Source of the DNA: Bemisia tabaci
Lineage: Eukaryota > Arthropoda > Insecta > Hemiptera > Aleyrodidae
Reading direction: 5' to 3'
NCBI RefSeq assembly: GCF_918797505.1
Contig: NC_092800.1
Span: 44,757,864 to 44,821,863 of the forward strand
DNA length: 64,000 nucleotides
Shown here in pieces: positions 61,501 through 64,000 of the stretch (its first letter is position 1; each line of letters opens with the position of its first letter). Below the pieces are notes generated by a model, which saw nothing but the letters and a program-made list of their open reading frames with translations, was not told the origin of the DNA and did not search any database. Both the position numbers and the translations under genes were made by a program.

Positions 61501-63280
61501 TTAATTTCTAAAGCTCTGTAACTTTATCTCAGAAAAAGGAGGGTTAAGCAAAATGGCCTTCATGTGACCAATCACGAGTGACCTCTCTTGACAGTTCCAG
61601 ATGTCTCTTTCTTACCGTGAACTATCTCACTCACACTTACAGGCATCCCGTAAGAGAAATAGGGATCAAGTTTTAGCTTTTCTTACTAAAATTTCAAAGA
61701 TCAAGTTTGTTTTTAAACATTCCAGAATGTGCTACTGGAACTTATGAGTCTTCAAATTTTAATAAATCTGTTGTGATATTTGAATGATCACTGATTTTGG
61801 AGCTAGAATTTAGCAGCGCGACGTGGTGGATATTTTGGAACTACAACTGAGGATTCACCTTAAGATCCAAATTCAATCAGTCCATCCGCAAACGTTCGAA
61901 TTCAATCTCATCTCTCCTGTTAACGCTATGAAATTCATTTCTATGGATGTATCATTGCGTTATTTGAACATATTTATGCTAAAAGGAACTATGTCGCACG
62001 CAACTCCTATGCACATAGTTCCTTTTAGCATAAATATGTCCATTTTAGTTCCTCAAAACCGTGAATACGCTCTTTTATAATCAGCTGTACTCTATCTCAT
62101 TAGACTGAAAATATGTATCCTTGAAATTGGACGATTCCGTAAAAGACGATTCTAGAAATACAGCGAGGGAGCAATCTTACAATTTTACAATATTTTATAC
62201 ACTGTACCTAATATTTTAATAGAAATGAAATATGAAACAGTTGTAACCTAAAAGATTTACGGCTGACGTCTGAAATTGCGTATCTCTAATTGATGACCTT
62301 TGAGGACGAGGCGCATAAGTGCAGTTTTTGCTATTTCGAGAAATACGTGTTTGAAGTTTCGAAATTACACGGATACTTAAGGCAGAGAGAAAGTTGAACA
62401 GGGTGTTCGCAACCAACACCTCATTAATTGATTTTTTCCCATTGCGTCAAACGGGGGAAATGTCGATAATCGATTATTCGCACCTCGCCACTGATCAGAA
62501 AAATTAAGGAAAGTGGGAAGTTGATTTACGTCATAGTCAGCGATCACTAAGAGAGGAAATGTGTTTTCCCCACAAAAAAGGGCTCCTCAGCGTGGCAAAA
62601 AACTGCCAAGGAAATGGGTTTTTTGTGATGATAAGTACGGTAAGCCTCGTCTAAAAACTAAGATGGTCGACATCATTTAACTGAGGGACTTAGAGGAGCC
62701 TAAGTGCAGCTAGAGCTAAGAGCATTGAGGCGCCTAAGTGTAGATTTTGCTATTTCGAGAAATACGTGTTTGAAGTTTCGAAATTAAATGGATCCTCGGA
62801 GAGAAAATTTAAAGTAACTTTTTGATGTTTGAAAATTGGAATCCAGGAGCAAATTTTTCGCAGAATATGCATTTAGACTAGTTTTACTTGAAATCATTAA
62901 AATCTCAATTTTTTTCCAGAACTGCTCTTTTACGTCTTGTCCTCCAAGTTCCTAAATTGGAAATTTTCTCTCTCCTTTTTCCGCAGAAAAGAAGCAGCCA
63001 GTTTTTCTAGATATTTTTTGTAACCCTTTTTTTCACATATTCAAACATATTTTCAAGGGGGGGGGGGATTATTACAACTGTGCCCGATTGAAAGAGGGTG
63101 ATTTTATGTTAGCAGATATTGATTCTTACTAAAGTAAAAAAAAAAACGTGATAAATACCGGACCCTAAAACTTCTCTGTTACAGAACTGGACGAGAAAGC
63201 TCTATTGTTCAAGAGGCAGCTTTGTGAGGAAGTTCTTCAGCTATTACAATCTTTGCAGCTGGGAGTTTGTCGACTGAGAG
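38159..63280 (+). CDS. SmydA-type SET and MYND domain protein (partial, runs off the right edge)
   Basis: Five exons on the plus strand (38159-38237, 42656-43067, 45612-45843, 59457-59696, 63185-63280) encode parts of an arthropod SMYD protein of the SmydA (msta-like) class. SMYD proteins transfer methyl groups to lysines from S-adenosylmethionine; a split SET domain surrounds a MYND-like zinc module. Seen in order: LAGRGVFAGRAL (start of SET), a Cys/His cluster, MNHSCSPN (the NHSC cofactor/active-site motif), a Cys-rich post-SET part with CPSRGCGG, and a TPR-like helix. Phases agree across exons 1-2 and 2-3. One base is missing in exon 2 and one in exon 3 for a continuous frame. The rest of SET (normally carrying the GEE-x-x-x-Y core after NHSC) and an exon between the last two were not found. 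Introns of 4.4, 2.5 and over 13 kb are full of transposons. Confidence 0.82.
38536..38732. mobile_element. MITE family A, copy 3
   Basis: Ends GGACCGCGTTAAGCAGAAAG and inverse; shorter on the left inside. It lies 300 bases past SmydA-type exon 1. Confidence 0.8.
39606..39866. mobile_element. MITE family G, copy 2
   Basis: GATGATATTCCGGTCAAAGC and CATCACAAGCACCATGCGAC, inverted on the right; same 260-bp length as copy 1. Confidence 0.85.
40488..40788. mobile_element. MITE family N, copy 1
   Basis: Ends GAGGACAAGGCGCATAAGTG and inverse, with CTTGAAACAAAG-type inner repeats and TCAAACACGTATTTCTTG on the right. Confidence 0.75.
42034..42550. mobile_element. Family J, copy 2, nested in family I
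   Basis: Same ends and GAGCATGGAGTCCA motifs as copy 1, 517 bp; CCTAA array at 42241-42309. Confidence 0.88.
42241..42309. repeat. Interstitial telomere-type array (CCTAA)n in family J
   Basis: About twelve units with CACAA, CATAA and CCCAA variants, at the same relative place as in the 13.9 kb copy but longer. Confidence 0.85.
42656..43067 (+). CDS. SmydA-type gene exon 2: SET N-part and zinc cluster
   Basis: Acceptor CCCGCAG, donor GAG|GTGAGT. First block: TWTLGASPLAGRGVFAGRAL to VVGPRTYERCPVVCVECGR. After a frame change near 42810 the next block reads ACPKGCLLPLCSGCAG, HRGECEYIRQLG and ends ...RHSFE in the phase needed by exon 3. The Cys spacing (C-x2-C ... C-x3-C ... C-x2-C ... H-x3-C) fits a MYND-like zinc module. 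The exon is strikingly GC-rich (many CCC and GGG) and starts 40 bases after a family I transposon end. Confidence 0.88.
43882..44138. mobile_element. MITE family A, copy 4
   Basis: Ends ATGGACCTCGTCAAGCAG and TTGCAAAACGTGGTCCAT with the family's interior (GCCAAATTTAATCGGGCA; AAAATTTCAAAGGAATC). Confidence 0.8.
44250..44392. mobile_element. MITE family B, copy 2
   Basis: Ends ATTGGATTACATTTTGCA and inverse, about 140 bp; core CCATTGGTTTTCCTATGC. Almost the whole element is self-complementary. Confidence 0.88.
44609..45422. mobile_element. Family Q: 0.8 kb element with about 128-bp terminal inverted repeats
   Basis: Ends CAGGGTGTCTCACGAAAAAC and its inverse, flanked by TA on both sides; the inverted repeats run 44609-44737 and 45295-45422. 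No transposase frame inside, so non-autonomous. It occupies the intron between SmydA-type exons 2 and 3. Confidence 0.85.
45612..45843 (+). CDS. SmydA-type gene exon 3: NHSC motif
   Basis: VDILKKSVEKQIEPEDEAFM to ANYESSLRGLYP, then after one missing base in a CCCC run (45777-45780) LAAIMNHSCSPNIRIGFDDR. NHSC is the SET-domain signature that binds cofactor. Acceptor TTGTAG, donor AAAG|GTCTGT. Confidence 0.92.
48168..48490. repeat. Diverged tandem duplication of about 180 bp
   Basis: 48168-48330 and 48349-48490 share ACACCG-CCTGCGTATTTTT, TTGACGAGTCGATTTATCGA, GATTTTTTGAGATTGAAATT and so on, about 75% alike by eye. It leads straight into the degenerate repeat field at 48505-49100. Confidence 0.7.
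48505..49100. repeat. Degenerate short tandem repeat field (TTTCCGGTYGRGTCA-like)
   Basis: For about 600 bases, phrases such as TTTCCGGTCGGGTCGA, TTTTCGATTGGGGCACA, TTTCCAGTTGGGTGACG, TTTTCGGTTGAGTAGG recur every 16-30 bases. Unit length varies, so it is an old minisatellite or a cluster of binding-site-like words. No frame stays open across it. Confidence 0.7.
50460..50645. repeat. Repeat family O, copy 2 (inverted)
   Basis: GATACCACTATTCGTGCGTC and CATACCCGGCCATTTGAAGG match the 2.7 kb copy on the opposite strand. Confidence 0.65.
50766..51013. mobile_element. MITE family M, copy 1
   Basis: Starts GGATCGCATTTAGCAAAAAT; shares GTTGCTTCTTCATAGTTAT and AATTTGAATACTGTAC with copy 2; 16 bases from a family B element. 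Confidence 0.8.
51028..51168. mobile_element. MITE family B, copy 3
   Basis: Ends ATGGATTACATTTTGAAATA and TATTGCAAAATGTAATCCAT as inverse-related arms; core CCATTGGTTTCCCTATGC. Confidence 0.88.
51718..51975. mobile_element. MITE family M, copy 2
   Basis: Ends GAATCGCATTAAGCAAAAAG and inverse (CTTTTTGCAAAATGCGATTC-like). About 255 bp. Confidence 0.82.
52313..52439. mobile_element. MITE family D, copy 3 (interior reversed)
   Basis: Ends ATTGGACGTATTTCTGCC and inverse. The central ATTCTTATGGGTCTCAGG block is inverted relative to copy 1, expected for a palindrome that can flip. Confidence 0.85.
52554..52589. repeat. T36 homopolymer
   Basis: Thirty-six T in a row. It could be the tail of a minus-strand retroposed sequence, but nothing recognisable lies on its far side. 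Confidence 0.85.
53188..53329. mobile_element. MITE family B, copy 4 (opposite orientation)
   Basis: Ends TTGGATTTCATTTTGCAATA and inverse; the core is reversed (CATAGGGAAACCAATG). Confidence 0.85.
53449..53700. mobile_element. MITE family F, copy 3
   Basis: Ends CTGCCGTGCTAAGGAAGAAC and CCCTAGCATGGCA; interior GGCTCATACGACGTTTTTC. Confidence 0.86.
54495..56477. mobile_element. 2 kb near-perfect palindromic element (CAGGG ends, TA flanks)
   Basis: The right half (about 55495-56477) is the reverse complement of the left half (54495-55474) with very few mismatches; the unpaired centre is about 20 bases. The ends read TA-CAGGGTTATTCAAAAG and the inverse, and TA flanks both, as for Tc1/mariner-like target duplication. 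Each arm contains two diverged copies of a roughly 180-bp unit (GCGGGTAAAAACCGGGAAA...). Open frames in it occur identically on both strands and are not genes. Confidence 0.85.
57384..57644. repeat. Fold-back element with 55-bp arms
   Basis: Arms 57384-57438 and 57589-57644 are nearly perfect inverted repeats (TTGTTAGAAGAGTCGCTCC / GGAACGACTCCTCTAACAA). It abuts the endonuclease fragment. Confidence 0.85.
57676..58008 (+). pseudogene. Endonuclease (EEP-fold) domain fragment from a mobile element
   Basis: The block reads YILSGYVSP, IVIIGDFNYDVL, GSQLDVIFTN and EFSDHSPVYMQI then stop. GDFN, L-D-V-I-F-T-N and SDHSPV are the C-terminal motifs of exonuclease-endonuclease-phosphatase domains carried by LINEs and by some Helitron or PIF1-linked elements. 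The N-terminal catalytic part is missing and no reverse transcriptase follows, so it is a remnant inside the SmydA-type intron. Which element class it came from cannot be decided here. Confidence 0.75.
57930..58142. repeat. Inverted copy of the endonuclease 3' end around an (AAAT)n spacer
   Basis: Bases about 58066-58138 are the reverse complement of 57930-58008 with a roughly 35-base deletion; an AAAT microsatellite (58013-58042) lies between them. The arrangement is a fold-back of the element's own 3' end. Confidence 0.8.
58143..59456. other. Large SmydA-type intron, right part
   Basis: A moderately GC-rich patch at 58630-58860, otherwise AT-rich. Nothing recognisable as gene or transposon. 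Confidence 0.4.
59457..59696 (+). CDS. SmydA-type gene, post-SET exon
   Basis: ELGTFLFMMDCPSRGCGGQL to SLEGRLGQVA, 80 codons with GTAAGT donor and ACATAG acceptor. Relatives have R-C-x-D-P-T just before ELGT and a Cys-rich zinc-binding tail as here (C-x4-C ... C-x3-C-x2-C). The preceding exon in the family should end with that RCxDPT segment and is not visible. Confidence 0.87.
59855..60451 (-). other. Possible retroposed sequence with poly(A) tail
   Basis: A T20 run (59855-59874) is the 3' poly(A) of a minus-strand unit. Upstream of it on the minus strand is a 141-codon frame (60451-60026) reading GTKESCLIVGDAKKL and RPNRYHCGRREHEHL. I do not recognise a family. It lies just past a SmydA-type exon, in the intron. 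Confidence 0.3.
60455..60648. mobile_element. MITE family K, copy 2
   Basis: CCGGCAAAAAAGGGTGCTG, CAACATTCTGGACGTGAAA, interior GATGTGGCGGTTAATTCAGC; about 195 bp. Confidence 0.8.
61111..61370. mobile_element. MITE family E, copy 6
   Basis: Starts CATCGACGACGTACGTCGG, ends TTCACCGTCGACAT; the same GTCGGCAATCACATAACTC block as copies 1 and 3. Confidence 0.85.
61965..62043. mobile_element. MITE family C, copy 2
   Basis: GAACATATTTATGCTAAAAG / CTTTTAGCATAAATATGTC, about 79 bp. Confidence 0.85.
62305..62955. mobile_element. Family N pieces (two partial copies)
   Basis: 62305-62395 (GACGAGGCGCATAAGTGC, GAGAAATACGTGTTTGAAG) and 62728-62955 (same block, ending CGTCTTGTCCTCCAAG) are two copies, one truncated, the other with both ends. 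Confidence 0.7.
63185..63280 (+). CDS. SmydA-type gene, TPR-like helix exon
   Basis: ELDEKALLFKRQLCEEVLQL and ...LQLGVCRLRG match the family's late helical repeat (L-x-x-K-x-x-L-C-x-E-x-L ... P/L-G-x-x-R-L-R-G). Acceptor TTACAG, donor AGAG|GTAAAT. It starts with two bases of a codon whereas the exon at 59457 ends on a full codon, so at least one exon is missing between them. Confidence 0.82.
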
Positions 63281-63443
63281 GTAAATACAATAGTTATTTC
63301 TTTCGTCTTAATCTTAGCCACTTTATCGTATTAAAAAATTCAAATGCATTTAGTAAAATATTGACATTTGCATTTTTGATGTTCCTTCAAATTTAATCCC
63401 ACTTCATATTCGTATCATAGATGCCATAAGGTACGGTTACAAC

Positions 63444-63676
63444 TCTACCGTGCGAAGGAAGAACGCCGTCGAGAGTTGCCAAATTTCCTTCGATTAAACA
63501 TGTATTTTTGACAAAATTTATGCAAATATTTCCTTGAAACTTTCAGACATTTTAGATTAAAGTGCGTATAACATTGTGTACAAATATTCACAATTTTCTC
63601 AGTAAATTTTATTCTCATCGGAAGAAATTTGGCAACGTCTGAAGGTTCATACGGCGTTTTTCCTCAGCACGGCAGA
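63444..63676. mobile_element. MITE family F, copy 4
   Basis: Ends CTACCGTGCGAAGGAAGAAC and CTCAGCACGGCAG; interior GGTTCATACGGCGTTTTTC. Confidence 0.85.
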
Positions 63677-64000
63677 ACTGACGCGACATAGTTTCACTTC
63701 CTTCGTGTCCTTGCAAGTTGCAATAAGGGAAAGTTAGATCGGTGTCTTCACACACTGTAAGACTGCCATTATACAAGAAGCTGAGAAGGTGCAGTTATTA
63801 AGGAATCTTTAAAGATAAGCAGCTGGATCTAAGTTCAAAGTAGTTGCTGTCTTTCAAATGCTTCTCCTCAAACTTTACTACAGAGACGCAAACAGAGTTC
63901 GCGAAAAGACGCTGTTGCAATATTTCCTCCAGTTATCAAGATATTCCTCCGCTATAATTACATTTCATATGGATGGAATCGAAATTCAAGCATTAACGCC

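Noticed and set aside
59697..63184. Direct splicing of the two last SmydA-type exons
   Set aside because: The first ends in phase 0 and the second begins with two bases of a codon, so a direct join would shift the frame.

Overview
The window looks like animal, most likely insect, nuclear DNA, with hemipteran as my best guess. Genes have short exons with GT/AG introns, most of the space is AT-rich and packed with small inverted-repeat transposons, two arrays of the insect telomere motif (TTAGG/CCTAA) occur inside repeats, and the recognisable proteins belong to families expanded in arthropods. No bacterial operon, tRNA, rRNA or CRISPR array was found.

Left third (about 1-18.7 kb, minus strand): a head-to-tail cluster of histidine acid phosphatase genes. 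One complete seven-exon gene (17094 down to 6220; 394 codons, all splice phases compatible) lies upstream of the first two exons of a second copy (4767 down to 3297), whose remainder is beyond the left edge or lost. A lone degenerate copy of exon 4 (18532-18711), same length but with an in-frame stop, shows at least one further duplication. The complete gene lacks two conserved catalytic-pocket residues, so it may be a diverged or inactive phosphatase-like protein with an N-terminal membrane anchor.

Centre (22.9-25.8 kb, plus strand): a two-exon gene for a secreted, serine-rich protein of unknown family with a seven-residue tandem repeat near its C-terminal part. Its second exon switches reading frame several times.

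Centre right (25.8-38.1 kb): no gene I can support. It holds several transposon families, a 0.6 kb almost pure C tract and an abrupt C-run/G-run junction that may be an assembly artefact.

Right half (38.1-63.3 kb and beyond, plus strand): an arthropod SmydA-type SET/MYND gene spread over more than 25 kb. Five exons are recognisable; the exon for the C-terminal part of SET and one between the last two recognised exons were not found. Two exons need one extra base in a G or C run to stay in frame. The introns carry nested transposons, including a 2 kb near-perfect palindrome, an 0.8 kb element with long terminal inverted repeats, and a fragment of an endonuclease domain folded back on itself.

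Repeat landscape: at least 15 short non-autonomous families, several present in 2-6 copies here. Families A, B, C, D, L and M have different interiors but related outer ends, suggesting one group of transposases moved them all.
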